This document shows, piece after piece, positions 38,282 to 49,584 of a stretch of DNA of 64,000 bases (its first letter is position 1; each line of letters opens with the position of its first letter). The stretch covers positions 98,750 to 162,749 of the forward strand of contig JADWMM010000002.1 of assembly GCA_015978205.1 (NCBI GenBank), given 5' to 3'. The notes beneath the pieces are model-generated. The model had not been told where the DNA came from. It worked only from the letters and a program-made list of their open reading frames with translations, and ran no database searches. A program made the translations under genes and the position numbers. This stretch comes from Alkaliphilus sp. NP8. GTDB taxonomy: Bacteria; Bacillota; Clostridia; Peptostreptococcales; Natronincolaceae.

Positions 38282-38348
38282 ATGCTGTCGCACAGACTCA
38301 TGGCGCACTCAATTTTTAACATTCGTCAAAATTTCAAGTGCTTAAAAT
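38282..38348. repeat. Dispersed hairpin repeat, copy B
   Basis: Shares CATGGCGCACTCAATTTTT and AAAATTTCAAGTGCTTAAAAT with copy A at 32041-32093. The central loop differs (AACATTCGTC). The preceding GCTGTCGCACAGACT corresponds to GCTGTTGCTTAGCAACGCTT in copy A. The 16-bp flanking direct repeats of copy A are absent. Confidence 0.6.
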
Positions 38349-38413
38349 ATTACTAACTTTCCACTTATTCATAAGGTCATTAGCTGTTAAATTAGTTATG
38401 CTTTTTTATACAA

Positions 38414-38446
38414 AAAACACCTCAACATTTATTATTTGAGGTGTTT
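38414..38446 (-). terminator. Terminator downstream of the M20 amidohydrolase
   Basis: AAAACACCTCAA / TTGAGGTGTTTT with a 9-base loop and TTTTTT on the minus-strand 3' side. It lies about 165 bases past the amidohydrolase stop; the interval holds no recognisable gene. Confidence 0.75.
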
Positions 38447-38610
38447 TGTCTATTATTGATAAATAAAATATTTAATATCTCTATCTAATGTTTTAATTGT
38501 CGAAATAATCTCTACTCTTGAACCAAGTATTAATTTTCTATTATATAATGTATACTCAATATAATTTTCTTAATCTTCACATAATCTCAGTACATGTATT
38601 TAAAAGTACA

Positions 38611-39912
38611 TTAGTTCCATTTCCTATTAAATTTAAACAGCAGCTTTGTGTATACCTTCACTGCTGTGCCCAATACCGATTCATCAAAATCAAATTTTTC
38701 ATTGTGGTGTCCCGCAGCAATTTTAGTACCAAATACCATATACGAAGATTTACCACCTTTTTTTTGAACCTTATCCATCATAAAGCTGGCATCTTCACTG
38801 CCTCCTAATATTTTATTAGGTATTATATTCTTTATTTCTTTAATTTGCAAAACCTCTTTTTCTATGACTTTAGAAAAGTTTTCATCGCAATTTACAGTAA
38901 TTGATTCTCCCATTTTCTTTATAATGATATTTAAATCATACATATTAGCAATGTTTTCTAATATATTTATAGTTTTTCTATATACATATTCATTAAGATC
39001 TGAATTCTCTCCCCTTGTTTCTATCTTCATTAAAGCATTTGGAGCAATTACATTTCTTCCAACACCAGCATTTAAAACCCCTACATTTACCCTGGTAACA
39101 CCATCTTTATGTGGAGGTATAGCATGTATATTTAATACCGCAGCAGACGCAGCCAGTAGTGCATTATTACCTTCATTAGGTGCAGCTCCAGCATGTGATC
39201 CCTTACCTTTGTATTCTACATCAATCTTTGTAGTAGATAAAAAATCCTTTGTCATTGGTGCAAAGCTTCCAGATTCCAAATTAAAGCCTAAATGACCTGT
39301 AAGAAAATAATCTACATCATTAACTACACCTTTATGTACTATAGCCTTTGCCCCTCTTACTCCTTCTTCTGCCGGTTGAAAAATAAGCTTAATTTTCCCT
39401 TTTAATTCTTTTTTATATCTTATTATTGTATGAGCTAACCCAAGACCTATAGCTGCATGGCCATCATGTCCACATGCATGCATCATTCCTTTATTTACAG
39501 AACAATATCCTTCTACATAAGGTCTATGATCTTCTTCTGTAGATTCGATAACATCATTAGCATCTATGTCAAATCTAAAGGCAATAGTTGGGCCTTCTAT
39601 TTTAGTATCTAATACAGCTACTACTCCAGTATAACCTTTCATTTTATCTATAATTTCTTTTGAAGCCCCTTGCTTTATTGCTCTATCAATTTGCTCTTTA
39701 ACATAATTATCATTTCCTCTACCCATTACAACTGATGGCTCTATAATATCTAATCCATAATATAAATCATATCCTAAATCTTCTAATATCTGAATAATTT
39801 TAGATGTACTTCTAAATTCACTCCACCCAGATTCAGCATATTTATGAAAGTCTCTCCTATAGTTTATTAACTTTTTTTCTATACTGTCAATGTAGTTGAA
39901 TTTATCATTCAT
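38611..39912 (-). CDS. M20-family amidohydrolase (AbgA-like)
   Basis: 433 residues. Metal ligands and catalytic residues are visible in MMHACGHDGHAAIG, IFQPAEEGVRGAKAIV, FLTGHLGF and the C-terminal FGTKIAAGHHNEKFDFDE. The dimerisation lid domain (GKGSHAGAAPNEGNNALLAAS) is intact. Length and the N-terminal insert (residues about 60-100) fit the p-aminobenzoyl-glutamate hydrolase subunit A group rather than hippurate hydrolases. It is likely cytoplasmic, releasing an amino acid from an N-acylated or peptide substrate. GGAGA lies upstream of the ATG. Monocistronic; no AbgB or AbgT partner is nearby. Confidence 0.85.
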   Translation of the reverse strand: MNDKFNYIDSIEKKLINYRRDFHKYAESGWSEFRSTSKIIQILEDLGYDLYYGLDIIEPSVVMGRGNDNYVKEQIDRAIKQGASKEIIDKMKGYTGVVAVLDTKIEGPTIAFRFDIDANDVIESTEEDHRPYVEGYCSVNKGMMHACGHDGHAAIGLGLAHTIIRYKKELKGKIKLIFQPAEEGVRGAKAIVHKGVVNDVDYFLTGHLGFNLESGSFAPMTKDFLSTTKIDVEYKGKGSHAGAAPNEGNNALLAASAAVLNIHAIPPHKDGVTRVNVGVLNAGVGRNVIAPNALMKIETRGENSDLNEYVYRKTINILENIANMYDLNIIIKKMGESITVNCDENFSKVIEKEVLQIKEIKNIIPNKILGGSEDASFMMDKVQKKGGKSSYMVFGTKIAAGHHNEKFDFDESVLGTAVKVYTKLLFKFNRKWN

Positions 39913-40049
39913 TATATCTCTCCTATTTCTTTAAGAAATTTAACGTAGATTTTACCATTAACTCTAATATTACGGAGGTAATTTTTTACACTATTTTTTT
40001 CTAATTTTAAAGTTCTATGTTATTCGTTTTTGTTTGAGTAAACATACTA

Positions 40050-42038
40050 CTATATCTTAAACTTTGATATAATAGACTGTAAATCTTGTGCAAGCTTTGC
40101 TAATCCCTCACTAGCACTAGAGATTTGTTCCATAGATGCTGCTTGCTCTTCCATAGATGCTGAAACTTCTTCAGTAGAAGCTAAATTTTCTTCAGCAATA
40201 GAAGCAAGGCTTTGAAGAGTATCTAAAATTTCTTCTTTCATTTCTTCCGTTTCTTTACCTGAAACATTAAGCTTTTCTATGACCTTTTCTATTTCTTTCA
40301 TTGATTCAGCTATTAATGTAAACTTCTCTTTATTATTTACTACACTATTTGACTGTTCTATAGATATAGTAGCCACCCTTTCTACTACCTTTACTGCATT
40401 TTCTGCATTACTTTGAAGTTCAATTAACACTTCATCTATAGCACCTGTAGATAAAGTAGATTGTTCTGCCAGTTTTCTAATTTCATCTGCTACTACTGCA
40501 AATCCACGTCCTGATTCTCCAGCTCTTGCAGCTTCAATAGCTGCATTGAGTGCTAGTAGATTTGTCTGCTCAGATATTGATGAAATAACACTACTTGCTT
40601 GCCCTATTTTTTCTGAACTTTCATTTGTATTTAATATTACTTCTTGAATTTCTCTTATAGAAGAAGTGCTTTCCTCTGTAATTTTTGATAAGTTTTCAAC
40701 TTCTGATAATCCTAATTTCACTGAATTTATCGCTTTTAAAGAAGCTTCATTTATTTCTTTTATATATACTTGATCTGTTTCTATAACTTCACCCAATCTA
40801 CTTGCTTTTAAAGAACCTTCTTCAGTATTTTGAGCTTGATTTGAAGCTCCATTTGCTACTTCTTCTATAGAATTGGCTACTTTCTCAATAGATACTGATG
40901 ATTCCTCAGAGGTTGCAGTCAATTCTTCTGAAGAAGCAGCTACTTGATCTGAATATTGATTTATCTCATTTATTATATTTCTTAAATTATGAATAATATT
41001 TTGCATAGCTTGTGCTAAAATACCTATCTCATCCTTTTTATTAATAAGGTTACTATTAATATCCTCAGTAATATCTAGCTGTGATAGTTTTTGAGCACTT
41101 TCCTTAATTTTAATAATAGGCTTTGCAATTGAATTCCCGATTATAGATGTAACAGCTATACTTATTAATAAAACTACAGCAAGAACTACTAAATTTCTTT
41201 TTTGCATTTCTGGTATTGCGGACAATACCTCTTCTTGGTTAGCTGTAGTTACTATAATCCATTCAGTATCTTCTATAGGTGAATACCCAGCATATAAATC
41301 CTCTCCATCTACTGAGTAACTATAAACTCCACTTTTTTTATCTAGTATTTCATTTACTAAATTTGCAGATGATTTATAGTTAGAATCTTTCTGTGCTGCT
41401 TTTATTGCATTAAATTTACTCTCTACCATATCTTTATCTCTATGAGCAACTATAGTTCCTTCTGAATCTATTACATATGCGTATCCATTTTCTCCATAAG
41501 TCATGTTACTAATAACATCGCTTAAAGAACTTCCTTCACGCATACCAATTAAAGCGCCTACTATTTCATCCCCATTTTTAATAGAAGTAGCATACATTAT
41601 AACTTGTTTACCAGTTAATTCACTAGTCCTTAAATTAGATATATATGTATTGCCTTTTAAAGCTTCTTGTACAAAATCTCTATCACTTAATTGATTAGTT
41701 GTTCCGTCAGTAAAATTCGTATTACCATTAAGATTAACCACACCTATTTTAATAAAATTAGTTCTTTTTATCTGGGTTTTAAGTATAGGTTTTTGTATTT
41801 CCCAATCCATACTTTCAATATCTACTCTATTAGCTATCATCTCTAAAGCTTTTTTTTGAGTTTCAATTTTGCTATTTACTAAATCAGCACTCCTTACGGA
41901 TATTTCACTTAATGATTGTTCTGCTTCTTCTGTTAATGAGTCACCTGCTATTACTGTTGAAATACCTCCTATTACAACAGATGATATTAAAATCAGTATA
42001 CAAAAATAAAGAATTAATTTATTTTTTATGCTTTTCAT
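40050..42038 (-). CDS. Transmembrane methyl-accepting chemotaxis protein
   Basis: 662 residues. The first membrane helix is [21 protein letters not shown] dCache-type extracellular sensor covers about residues 35-280 ([34 protein letters not shown]). A second helix ([20 protein letters not shown]), a HAMP domain and the signalling domain follow, with tip [20 protein letters not shown]. dCache domains often bind amino acids or other small molecules; the ligand is not predictable here. GGAGG precedes the ATG. Confidence 0.94.
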   Translation of the reverse strand: MKSIKNKLILYFCILILISSVVIGGISTVIAGDSLTEEAEQSLSEISVRSADLVNSKIETQKKALEMIANRVDIESMDWEIQKPILKTQIKRTNFIKIGVVNLNGNTNFTDGTTNQLSDRDFVQEALKGNTYISNLRTSELTGKQVIMYATSIKNGDEIVGALIGMREGSSLSDVISNMTYGENGYAYVIDSEGTIVAHRDKDMVESKFNAIKAAQKDSNYKSSANLVNEILDKKSGVYSYSVDGEDLYAGYSPIEDTEWIIVTTANQEEVLSAIPEMQKRNLVVLAVVLLISIAVTSIIGNSIAKPIIKIKESAQKLSQLDITEDINSNLINKKDEIGILAQAMQNIIHNLRNIINEINQYSDQVAASSEELTATSEESSVSIEKVANSIEEVANGASNQAQNTEEGSLKASRLGEVIETDQVYIKEINEASLKAINSVKLGLSEVENLSKITEESTSSIREIQEVILNTNESSEKIGQASSVISSISEQTNLLALNAAIEAARAGESGRGFAVVADEIRKLAEQSTLSTGAIDEVLIELQSNAENAVKVVERVATISIEQSNSVVNNKEKFTLIAESMKEIEKVIEKLNVSGKETEEMKEEILDTLQSLASIAEENLASTEEVSASMEEQAASMEQISSASEGLAKLAQDLQSIISKFKI

Positions 42039-42253
42039 AAAACTTCCTCCTAATAAAAAAATAATTATACATTAAAATTAATATACTTTATATGTTTAAA
42101 TTAATATTTATACTTTAATGATTATTATATGGGTTATATTGCCAAACTACATATTATCTCATATTACTTTTATATGCAACATTTTTTCTATAATTGGATT
42201 TATAATATTTTGGTTTTTATCATAAAAATAATAAGCTTTTTTAAACAAAAAAA

Positions 42254-42291
42254 AATAAAACATCAAAGGAAAATTCCTCTGACATTTTATT
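42254..42291 (-). terminator. Terminator after rplM-rpsI
   Basis: On the minus strand AATAAAATGTCAGAGGA pairs throughout (with G-U pairs) with TCCTTTGATGTTTTATT, followed by a run of nine or more T. Confidence 0.85.
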
Positions 42292-42343
42292 CTTTTTAAG
42301 CAAATATTGTAACTCCATAATATTGTATATATATGATAAAATA

Positions 42344-42736
42344 TTATCTCTTTGAGAATTGTGGAGAACGTCTTGCTTTCTTTAAACCATATTTCTTTCT
42401 TTCTTTAGCTCTTGCATCTCTAGTTAAGAAACCAGCTTTTTTAAGAGCTCCTCTTAATTCACTGTCAGACTTTATTAGTGCTCTAGCAATTCCGTGTCTT
42501 AAAGCACCTGCTTGTCCTGTGTATCCACCACCTGTTACTGTTGCGATTACATCAAACTTGCTTAATGTATCTGTTAATGTTAAAGGTGATTTAATATCTC
42601 TCTTTAAAGTATCATATTTAAAATATTCTTCAATATCTCTCTTGTTTACTTTAATATTTCCTTCACCAGGAACTAATCTTACTCTAGCTATAGATTGTTT
42701 TCTTCTACCTGTTCCATAATAAGCTACCTTTGCCAT
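42344..42736 (-). CDS. rpsI: Ribosomal protein S9
   Basis: 130 residues, standard length. [21 protein letters not shown] at the N-terminus and [12 protein letters not shown] at the end, whose Lys-Arg tail reaches the P-site tRNA in the 30S head. Paired with rplM 27 bases upstream, the usual L13-S9 operon, probably under the L13 leader. Confidence 0.98.
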   Translation of the reverse strand: MAKVAYYGTGRRKQSIARVRLVPGEGNIKVNKRDIEEYFKYDTLKRDIKSPLTLTDTLSKFDVIATVTGGGYTGQAGALRHGIARALIKSDSELRGALKKAGFLTRDARAKERKKYGLKKARRSPQFSKR

Positions 42737-42763
42737 CCATAACTCCTCCTTTCAAATTTCCTC

Positions 42764-43192
42764 TTATATATCTAATACTTCTGGTTTTTGAGCATCGTGA
42801 TCGTGGTTTGGACCAGCGTATACTTTTAACTTTGTAAGCATTTGTCTTCCTAATCTATTCTTTGGAAGCATACCTTTTACTGAATTTAAAATAAGTTTTT
42901 CAGGCTTTTCAGCAAGCATTCTTCTGAATGAAATTTGTTTTAATCCACCTGGATGTCCAGTATGGTAAGTATAGAAAGATTGATCTAATTTCTTACCAGT
43001 TAAAGTTACCTTTTCTGCATTAACAACTATTACAAAGTCACCAGTATCTACGTATGGAGTAAATTCTGGTTTGTTTTTTCCTCTTAAAATTGTAGCGATT
43101 TCTGTTGAAAGTCTACCTAAAGTTTTACCTTCAGCATCAACAACATACCATTTTCTTTCAACTTCATTTGGCTTTGCCATGTATGATTTCAT
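42764..43192 (-). CDS. rplM: Ribosomal protein L13
   Basis: 142 residues. [40 protein letters not shown] and [20 protein letters not shown] are L13 landmarks. An early assembly protein of the 50S subunit and, in Firmicutes, the likely autoregulator of its own leader. AAGGAGGG precedes the ATG. Confidence 0.98.
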   Translation of the reverse strand: MKSYMAKPNEVERKWYVVDAEGKTLGRLSTEIATILRGKNKPEFTPYVDTGDFVIVVNAEKVTLTGKKLDQSFYTYHTGHPGGLKQISFRRMLAEKPEKLILNSVKGMLPKNRLGRQMLTKLKVYAGPNHDHDAQKPEVLDI

Positions 43193-43296
43193 TGCTTTCC
43201 CTCCTTGTTACTAATCAGTTTCAAATATCTTATTGTATTTGTCACGTTCTATATATGCGTCAAGATCCGGGGCAGTGGATCATATCTACACACTCT
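43193..43296 (-). ncRNA. L13-type ribosomal protein leader
   Basis: About 100 transcribed bases before rplM. They contain GATCCACTGCCCCGGATC (a stem-loop) and GACGCATATATAGAACGTG, resembling the Firmicutes L13 leader that mediates autoregulation. I cannot run the covariance model, so the family name is tentative. Confidence 0.6.
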
Positions 43297-43301
43297 AATA
43301 T

Positions 43302-43330
43302 ATTGTAATACAATGAGCCTAGTGTGTCAA
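43302..43330 (-). promoter_or_regulatory. sigma-A promoter of rplM-rpsI
   Basis: Perfect -35 TTGACA (43325-43330), 17-bp spacer, -10 TACAAT (43302-43307). The -35 overlaps the end of truA, so the operon has its own start inside the cluster. Confidence 0.8.
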
Positions 43331-44068
43331 GGGATAAAACACTTTATCTAAAAATAATCCTTGTGGTGGCGCTGTATGCCCTGATAAGCTTCTATCCTTG
43401 ATTTCAAGAATTTTATTTATATGATCTACAGGCATTTTTCCACTTCCTATTTCTAGCAAAGTTCCAGTAATAATCCTAACCATGTTATACAGAAATCCAT
43501 TACCTTCTATATGAATATATACACTATTATCTTTATTTATAATATCTAATTTATGAATAGTTCTCACAGTATCTTCTACACTACTACCACTAGACATAAA
43601 TCCTCTAAAATCATGAGTTCCTAATAACAGCTTAGCTGCCTTCTCCATTTTTTCATAGTCTAATTTACTATAAACATGGTAACTATAATTTCTAAGTATT
43701 GCACTTCTATATCTATTTCTATATATCCTATATATATATCGCTTACCTATGGCATTGTACCTGGCATGAAACCCTTTAGGCATTTCCTTTGCATTAACAA
43801 TAGAAATATCCTTTGGTAAATTACTATTAAGAGCTAAAGGTAATCTGTCTATTGGAATATTACTATCCATATTAAAAGTTGCGACTTGGCCATATGCATG
43901 AACTCCTGCATCTGTTCGTCCTGATCCGTTAATAGTAATATCTTTTCCAGTAAGCTTTTTTAAAACTTTCATTATTTCTCCCTGCACAGTTCTAGCATTA
44001 GGCTGTACCTGCCACCCACTATAGTTTGTACCATCATATTCAATTTCAATCATGATATTTTTCATCAT
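43319..44068 (-). CDS. truA: tRNA pseudouridine synthase A
   Basis: About 249 residues. MIEIEYDGTNYSGWQVQPN and the catalytic Asp motif GRTDAGVHAYGQVATF are diagnostic; LYNMVRIITGTLLEIG closes the fold. It makes pseudouridine at tRNA positions 38-40. The start is uncertain. The track's GTG 44083 lies in the GGTGG run itself; ATG 44068 or 44065 fits the family N-terminus better. It follows ecfT closely, as in many Firmicutes. Confidence 0.93.
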   Translation of the reverse strand: MMKNIMIEIEYDGTNYSGWQVQPNARTVQGEIMKVLKKLTGKDITINGSGRTDAGVHAYGQVATFNMDSNIPIDRLPLALNSNLPKDISIVNAKEMPKGFHARYNAIGKRYIYRIYRNRYRSAILRNYSYHVYSKLDYEKMEKAAKLLLGTHDFRGFMSSGSSVEDTVRTIHKLDIINKDNSVYIHIEGNGFLYNMVRIITGTLLEIGSGKMPVDHINKILEIKDRSLSGHTAPPQGLFLDKVFYPLTH

Positions 44069-44091
44069 ACCATTCCTATCCACCTATAATA

Positions 44092-44892
44092 TTACAGTAT
44101 AATTCGATGAAATAATAAAACTGCTAATAACAGTGTTGTTGCACCTAATGCTACAACATCCCTACCTGTCATATTTAATTCCTTCATTCTAGTACGATTT
44201 TCACCACCACGGTAACATCTGGCTTCCATAGCCATAGCTAACTCATCTGCTCTTCTAAATGCACTTATAAATAATGGAACTAATAGTGGAACTAAGCTTT
44301 TTGCTCTACTGATAATATTTCCACTTTCAAAATCAGCCCCACGAGCCATTTGAGCCTTCATAATCTTGTCTGTTTCTTCAAGTAAAGTAGGTATAAACCT
44401 AAGTGCTATAGTCATCATCATAGCAAGTTCGTGAGCTGGAACACCAATTTTCTTAAGTGGATTTAATAAATGTTCTATACCATCTGTTAAAGCTATTGGT
44501 GAAGTAGTTAATGTTAATATAGAAGTTCCCATAACCAGTAATATTAATCTAATTGCCATAAAAAATGCCTGATGAACACCTTCTACAGTAACATTAAGAG
44601 GACCTAAACTTGCTATAACATCTCCTTGGGTCATAAATATGTTAATTACAAACGTAATTATAATTATTATCCTTAAAGGTTTTAATCCTTTAAGAATATA
44701 TTTAAAAGGTATTTTTGATATATATACAGTAGCTAATATAAATCCAACTATATAGGTATAAGGGATAAATGTATCAATAATAAATAATCCTACGATTAGT
44801 GCAAAAGTAACTAATATTTTTGTTCTAGGATCTAGTTTATGGATATATGATCCTGTTGGATAATATTGACCTATCGTAATGTCTTTAAGCAT
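44092..44892 (-). CDS. ecfT: ECF transporter transmembrane subunit T
   Basis: 266 residues with about five to six membrane helices. [20 protein letters not shown] is the family N-terminus. The coupling motifs [10 protein letters not shown] and [10 protein letters not shown] form the long helices that sit on the two ATPases. It links substrate-binding S components (vitamins, metals), encoded elsewhere, to EcfA1/A2. The start overlaps ecfA2 by 8 bases. Confidence 0.94.
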   Translation of the reverse strand: MLKDITIGQYYPTGSYIHKLDPRTKILVTFALIVGLFIIDTFIPYTYIVGFILATVYISKIPFKYILKGLKPLRIIIIITFVINIFMTQGDVIASLGPLNVTVEGVHQAFFMAIRLILLVMGTSILTLTTSPIALTDGIEHLLNPLKKIGVPAHELAMMMTIALRFIPTLLEETDKIMKAQMARGADFESGNIISRAKSLVPLLVPLFISAFRRADELAMAMEARCYRGGENRTRMKELNMTGRDVVALGATTLLLAVLLFHRIIL

Positions 44893-45748
44893 TTTTATTT
44901 CCCCTTATCCATTTTAAAATTTCTGCCTTAGCCTCTTCTACTGTAAATATATCTTCCCTAAGCTCTATACCTTTTTGTTTTAAATCTCTAATTAAATAAC
45001 TTATTTGTGGAACTCCTAGACCAATAGATTCCAAAGTTTCTACTTCCTTAAATACTTCTCTTGGCTGGCCAAGAAGGGCAACTTTCCCTTTATGCATAAC
45101 AATTATACGATCTACTAATTTTGCTATGTCTTCCATGCTATGAGATACTAAAATAACTGTATTTTTATATCTACTATGCAAGGATTTTATTTCCTCTAAA
45201 AGCTCGTCCCTTGTTCTAGGATCTAAACCTGCTGTAGGTTCATCTAATATTAACACTTCTGGTCTCATAGCAAATACACCAGCTATTGCTACTCTTCTTC
45301 TTTGGCCTCCACTTAACTCAAATGGCGATCTATCTTTTAATTCATCAAAAGGAAGCTTTACAAACTCCATAGCATCTTTAACTCTTTCTTCTACTTCTGA
45401 TTCTGATAAACCTAAGTTTAAAGGTCCAAAAGCAATATCCTTATATATTGTCTCTTCAAAAAGCTGATGCTCTGGATATTGAAAAACTAATCCAACCTTT
45501 TTTCTTATATCTCTTAATTTAACCGATTGATTAGTTATATCAGTATCATTAATAATTATTTTACCTGAAGTAGGCTTAATCAACCCATTTAAGTGCTGTG
45601 TTAATGTAGATTTACCTGAACCAGTATGGCCTATAAGTCCAATAAATTCTCCAGCTTCTATTTCAACATTTACATTGTCTAAAGCCTTTGTTTCAAATGG
45701 ACTTCCTGGATTATATACATATGTTAAATTTTCTATTTTAATTGACAT
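44885..45748 (-). CDS. ecfA2: ECF transporter ATPase A2
   Basis: 287 residues. Walker [17 protein letters not shown], signature [13 protein letters not shown], Walker [14 protein letters not shown] and H-loop [10 protein letters not shown], with the EcfA-type C-terminal extension ([18 protein letters not shown]). It pairs with EcfA1 to power the shared energising module. Overlaps ecfA1 by 16 bases. Confidence 0.94.
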   Translation of the reverse strand: MSIKIENLTYVYNPGSPFETKALDNVNVEIEAGEFIGLIGHTGSGKSTLTQHLNGLIKPTSGKIIINDTDITNQSVKLRDIRKKVGLVFQYPEHQLFEETIYKDIAFGPLNLGLSESEVEERVKDAMEFVKLPFDELKDRSPFELSGGQRRRVAIAGVFAMRPEVLILDEPTAGLDPRTRDELLEEIKSLHSRYKNTVILVSHSMEDIAKLVDRIIVMHKGKVALLGQPREVFKEVETLESIGLGVPQISYLIRDLKQKGIELREDIFTVEEAKAEILKWIRGNKNA

Positions 45749-46587
45749 AGTTTCATCACCATTTCATCAACAGTTAATATATCTTGAGGCAAGTTTATTC
45801 CCTCTTTTATTAATTCATTAGCTAAATCTGTCATTTGCGGTACATCTAAACCTAATTTCTTTAATGATTCCACTTTTGAAAATACTTCTTTAGGTTTACC
45901 TTGTAGTACAATTTCACCTTGCTCCATTACTATTACTCTATCGGCATCTACAGCTTCTTCCATAAAGTGTGTAATATGAACTATCGTAATATTTTCTTCT
46001 TTATTGAGTTTCTTTATAGTATTAATTACTTCTTTTCGTCCTGATGGGTCTAACATTGCAGTTGGTTCATCAAAAATTATACAGTTAGGTCTCATAGCAA
46101 TAACCCCAGCAATAGCAATTCGCTGTTTTTGCCCACCAGACAACAAATGAGGTGCTTTTCCTCTATACTCTAGCATATCAACAATATTTAAAGCCTCTTC
46201 CACCCGTCTGTGTATCTCTTTAGGCTCTACACCTAAGTTTTCAGGTCCAAAAGCTACATCTTCTTCTACAATTGTAGCTACAAGTTGATTATCTGGATTT
46301 TGAAATACCATTCCCGCATTCTGACGAATTTCCCAAATATTCTCTTCATCTTTCGTATTAAGGCCTTTAACAAGCACATCTCCTTTTGTAGGCAACAAAA
46401 GGGCGTTCATATGCTTAGCTAAAGTTGATTTTCCAGAACCATTATGACCAATTACAACTACAAACTCACCTGGCTCTACTGTAACAGTCACATCATTTAT
46501 AGCTAATGTGCTTTGTTCCTCATTGTTTTCTTCAGTATTATTTTTATATTCAAACTGTATATCTTTAACTTCTACCATTTTACTCAT
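45733..46587 (-). CDS. ecfA1: ECF transporter ATPase A1
   Basis: 284 residues. Walker [17 protein letters not shown], signature [13 protein letters not shown], Walker [16 protein letters not shown] (Met where A2 has Gly) and [16 protein letters not shown]. An acidic insert ([11 protein letters not shown]) lies between the first strands. First gene of ecfA1-ecfA2-ecfT, separated from rplQ by a terminator; a TATAAT at about 46641-46646 could be its -10. Confidence 0.94.
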   Translation of the reverse strand: MSKMVEVKDIQFEYKNNTEENNEEQSTLAINDVTVTVEPGEFVVVIGHNGSGKSTLAKHMNALLLPTKGDVLVKGLNTKDEENIWEIRQNAGMVFQNPDNQLVATIVEEDVAFGPENLGVEPKEIHRRVEEALNIVDMLEYRGKAPHLLSGGQKQRIAIAGVIAMRPNCIIFDEPTAMLDPSGRKEVINTIKKLNKEENITIVHITHFMEEAVDADRVIVMEQGEIVLQGKPKEVFSKVESLKKLGLDVPQMTDLANELIKEGINLPQDILTVDEMVMKLCQLK

Positions 46588-46708
46588 ATTATAATCCCTT
46601 CTTTATTTTCATATAATCATATCTTATATCTAAACAATTTATATTATAACCTATTTTCTACTCATTGACTATGATTTATGAAAAAACTAGGAAAATTAAT
46701 AAAAAAAC

Positions 46709-46738
46709 AGGGACTAAGCCTATTTGAACTTAATCCCT
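46709..46738 (-). terminator. Terminator at the end of the alpha operon
   Basis: AGGGATTAAG pairs with CTTAGTCCCT (one mismatch, 10-base loop), followed by GTTTTTTTATT on the minus strand, 20 bases past rplQ. Confidence 0.85.
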
Positions 46739-46757
46739 CCCATCTTTTATATGCTAT

Positions 46758-47099
46758 TTATACTAATTCGATGATTACCATCTCTGCAGCATCGCCTTTT
46801 CTTGGTCCAAGTTTCATAATACGTGTATATCCACCATTACGATCTTGGTATTTTGGCGCAATCTCATCGAATAAATTTTTAACTACAGTTTCTTCAGTTA
46901 CAAAGCTAAGAACTTGTCTTCTAGCATGAAGATCACCTTTTTTACCAAGAGTAATCATCTTTTCAGCTAATTTTCTTGTTTCTTTAGCTTTTGATTCTGT
47001 TGTTTGAATTCTACCGTTTTTTAGTAAGCTGGTTACTAGATTTCTAAGCATTAAATTTCTATGAGCGCTTTCACGTCCTAATTTACGGTACTGTGCCAT
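46758..47099 (-). CDS. rplQ: Ribosomal protein L17
   Basis: 113 residues. [22 protein letters not shown] and [21 protein letters not shown] are the L17 fingerprint. It lies near the peptide exit tunnel of the 50S subunit. Last gene of the alpha operon, 22 bases after rpoA. Confidence 0.98.
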   Translation of the reverse strand: MAQYRKLGRESAHRNLMLRNLVTSLLKNGRIQTTESKAKETRKLAEKMITLGKKGDLHARRQVLSFVTEETVVKNLFDEIAPKYQDRNGGYTRIMKLGPRKGDAAEMVIIELV

Positions 47100-47121
47100 G
47101 TCTATCCCTCCTTACTACATC

Positions 47122-48069
47122 CTATTCATCGCTAGGCTTTAAGCTAAGACCTAACTCATCAAGTTTATGCTGAACTTCTACAAGAGATTTTTTTCCAAGG
47201 TTTCTTACTTTCATCATATCTTCCTCACTCTTTTGAGCAAGCTCATCTACTGTGTTAATACCTGCACGTTTCAAGCAGTTATAGGATCTTACAGAAAGGT
47301 CTAACTCTTCTATAGTCATTTCAAGAACCTTTTCTTTTGTATCCTCTTCTTTTTGAACCATGATTTCTACATCATTAACATGTTCAGTTAATGTAATAAA
47401 TAGATTTAAGTGTTCATTCATTATTTTTGCTGATAATGATATAGCTTCATCAGGTACAATGCTTCCATCAGTAAATACTTCAATAACTAATCTGTCATAA
47501 TCAGTTACTTGCCCTACTCTAGTGTTTTCAACATGATAGCTGACTTTTGTTACAGGGGTAAATATTGAATCTATAGGAAGTACTCCAATAGGCATATCTG
47601 GTGTTTTATTATTTTCTGCTGAAACATATCCTCTTCCCTTAGCAACAGTTAATTCCATATTTAAAACTGCATTTGTATCTAAAGTAGCAATATGCATTTC
47701 TGGACTAAGGATTTCGATATCTGCATCTGCAATAATGTCACCAGCTGTTACAACACCTTCACCTTTTGCTTCAATACGAACCGTTTTAGGCTCATTTCCG
47801 TGCATACGAATAGACAAGCCTTTTAAATTCACTATAATCTCTGCAACATCTTCCTTAACACCTGGTATAGTAGAAAATTCATGTAGAACACCATCAATTT
47901 TAATTGATGTTACTGCTGCTCCAGGTAATGAAGATAACATTATTCTTCTTAATGAGTTTCCTAATGTGGTGCCATATCCTCTTTCAAGTGGTTCTAGCGC
48001 AAACTTTCCATAGGTATTTTTATCATTGATCTCTAAGACCTCTACCTTTGGTTTTTCCATTTCTATCAT
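47122..48069 (-). CDS. rpoA: RNA polymerase alpha subunit
   Basis: 315 residues. The N-terminal assembly domain has [23 protein letters not shown] linker leads to the C-terminal domain ([35 protein letters not shown]) that contacts UP elements and activators. ATG 48069 has GGAGG ten bases upstream. Confidence 0.98.
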   Translation of the reverse strand: MIEMEKPKVEVLEINDKNTYGKFALEPLERGYGTTLGNSLRRIMLSSLPGAAVTSIKIDGVLHEFSTIPGVKEDVAEIIVNLKGLSIRMHGNEPKTVRIEAKGEGVVTAGDIIADADIEILSPEMHIATLDTNAVLNMELTVAKGRGYVSAENNKTPDMPIGVLPIDSIFTPVTKVSYHVENTRVGQVTDYDRLVIEVFTDGSIVPDEAISLSAKIMNEHLNLFITLTEHVNDVEIMVQKEEDTKEKVLEMTIEELDLSVRSYNCLKRAGINTVDELAQKSEEDMMKVRNLGKKSLVEVQHKLDELGLSLKPSDE

Positions 48070-48132
48070 TAATTTGAACCCTCCTTTAGCATTTTTCTCT
48101 ATTTTATTGAGGGCAACTGATTCTAAAAATTA

Positions 48133-48756
48133 TTATTTAGAGTATAGCTCTACGATTAAGTTTTCTGCGATTGGTAAGTCTATATCTTCTCTTGAAGGTA
48201 ATGCAACAACTTTTCCCTCTAAATTTTCTATATCAGCTGTTAACCAATTTGGAGTATTCCCCTTAAAGCTTTCAGCTAAATCTTTAAATTTACTTGAAGA
48301 CTTAGATTTTTCTGCAACAGTAATAACATCGCCCATTCTTACTAAGTAAGAAGGAATATCAACTTTTTTACCGTTTACTAAGAAATGTCCATGAACAACT
48401 AATTGTCTAGCTTCTGCTCTAGAAGCACCAAAACCTAATCTGTAAACAACGTTGTCAAGACGGGTTTCTAATATTCTTAACAGGTTATCACCTGTGATTC
48501 CAGCTTCTTTATCAGCCATCTCAAAATATTTTCTAAATTGAGATTCTAATACACCGTAAAATCTTTTTGCTTTTTGCTTTTCTCTTAACTGCATTCCATA
48601 GTTAGAAAGTTTCTTTCTACCTTGGCCATGCTCTCCAGGAGCATAAGCTCTTCTAGAAATACCGCATTTATCTGTGTAGCATCTATCTCCTTTAAGGTAT
48701 AATTTCATACCCTCTCTACGGCATAATCTACATACCGCATCTTTATATCTTGCCAT
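48133..48756 (-). CDS. rpsD: Ribosomal protein S4
   Basis: 207 residues. It has the zinc-type N-terminus ([24 protein letters not shown]), common in Clostridia. The S4 RNA-binding domain follows ([31 protein letters not shown] in pieces). It initiates assembly of the 30S body. 24 bases after rpsK. Confidence 0.98.
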   Translation of the reverse strand: MARYKDAVCRLCRREGMKLYLKGDRCYTDKCGISRRAYAPGEHGQGRKKLSNYGMQLREKQKAKRFYGVLESQFRKYFEMADKEAGITGDNLLRILETRLDNVVYRLGFGASRAEARQLVVHGHFLVNGKKVDIPSYLVRMGDVITVAEKSKSSSKFKDLAESFKGNTPNWLTADIENLEGKVVALPSREDIDLPIAENLIVELYSK

Positions 48757-48779
48757 TTATTTACACCTCCGATTCTTCA

Positions 48780-49181
48780 TTAAACTCTTCTGCGTTTTGG
48801 TGGTCTACAACCGTTATGTGGAATTGGAGTTACATCCTTAATTAAAGTAACTTCAAGTCCTGCAGCTTGTAGTGAACGAATTGCAGCTTCTCTTCCTGCA
48901 CCTGGTCCTTTTACATAAACATCTACAGTTTTTAGTCCATGCTCCATAGCAGCCTTAGCAGCTGTTTCCGCAGCCATTTGAGCAGCGAAAGGAGTTGATT
49001 TTCTTGAACCTCTAAATCCTAGTTGTCCTGCACTAGCCCAAGCAATTGAATTTCCTTGCATATCAGTTAAAGTAATAATTGAATTATTAAATGTTGATTG
49101 AATATGAGCTTGGCCACGTTCTATATTTTTACGATCTCTTTTACGAGTACGTGCGCCTTTTCTCTTAGCTACCTTTGCCAT
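48780..49181 (-). CDS. rpsK: Ribosomal protein S11
   Basis: 133 residues. [38 protein letters not shown] and [17 protein letters not shown] are standard. It forms part of the 30S platform near the E site. The N-terminal basic run is typical. Confidence 0.98.
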   Translation of the reverse strand: MAKVAKRKGARTRKRDRKNIERGQAHIQSTFNNSIITLTDMQGNSIAWASAGQLGFRGSRKSTPFAAQMAAETAAKAAMEHGLKTVDVYVKGPGAGREAAIRSLQAAGLEVTLIKDVTPIPHNGCRPPKRRRV

Positions 49182-49206
49182 TCTTGGTTTACCTCCTTAC
49201 CTACTA

Positions 49207-49575
49207 TTATTTCTTCTTACGACCTACTGCTCTTTTAGGACCTTTTCTTGTACGAGCATTGTTTTTTGTCTTTTGTCCTCTTAATGGTAATCCTTTAACG
49301 TGTCTAATTCCTCTATAGCATCTGATTTCTTTTAATCTTTTAATGTTTAAAGATATCTCTCTTCTTAAGTCACCTTCAACATTATAATCAGAGTCAATTT
49401 TTTTTCTTAAGTTATTTATTTCTTCTTCAGTTAAATCTTTTATTCTTGTATCCGGATTAATGCCTGCGGCAGCTAATATATCATTTGATGTTTTTCTACC
49501 GATACCAAATATATATGTTAGACCGACTTCAACTCTCTTATCTCTTGGTAAGTCAACACCAGCTATTCTAGCCAT
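49207..49575 (-). CDS. rpsM: Ribosomal protein S13
   Basis: 122 residues. [26 protein letters not shown] and the C-terminal [20 protein letters not shown], which contacts P-site tRNA. It is preceded by a structured 200-base leader, so it may be the first gene of a separately regulated alpha-operon transcript. Confidence 0.98.
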   Translation of the reverse strand: MARIAGVDLPRDKRVEVGLTYIFGIGRKTSNDILAAAGINPDTRIKDLTEEEINNLRKKIDSDYNVEGDLRREISLNIKRLKEIRCYRGIRHVKGLPLRGQKTKNNARTRKGPKRAVGRKKK

Positions 49576-49584
49576 ATTGGTTTA

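Noticed and set aside
38518-38808. Plus-strand ORF overlapping the M20 amidohydrolase end
   Set aside because: Mostly antisense to a conserved C-terminus (GHHNEKFDFDE) and low-complexity upstream.
46678-46929. Plus-strand ORF across the alpha-operon terminator and rplQ
   Set aside because: Antisense shadow of rplQ; the ATG has no ribosome binding site.
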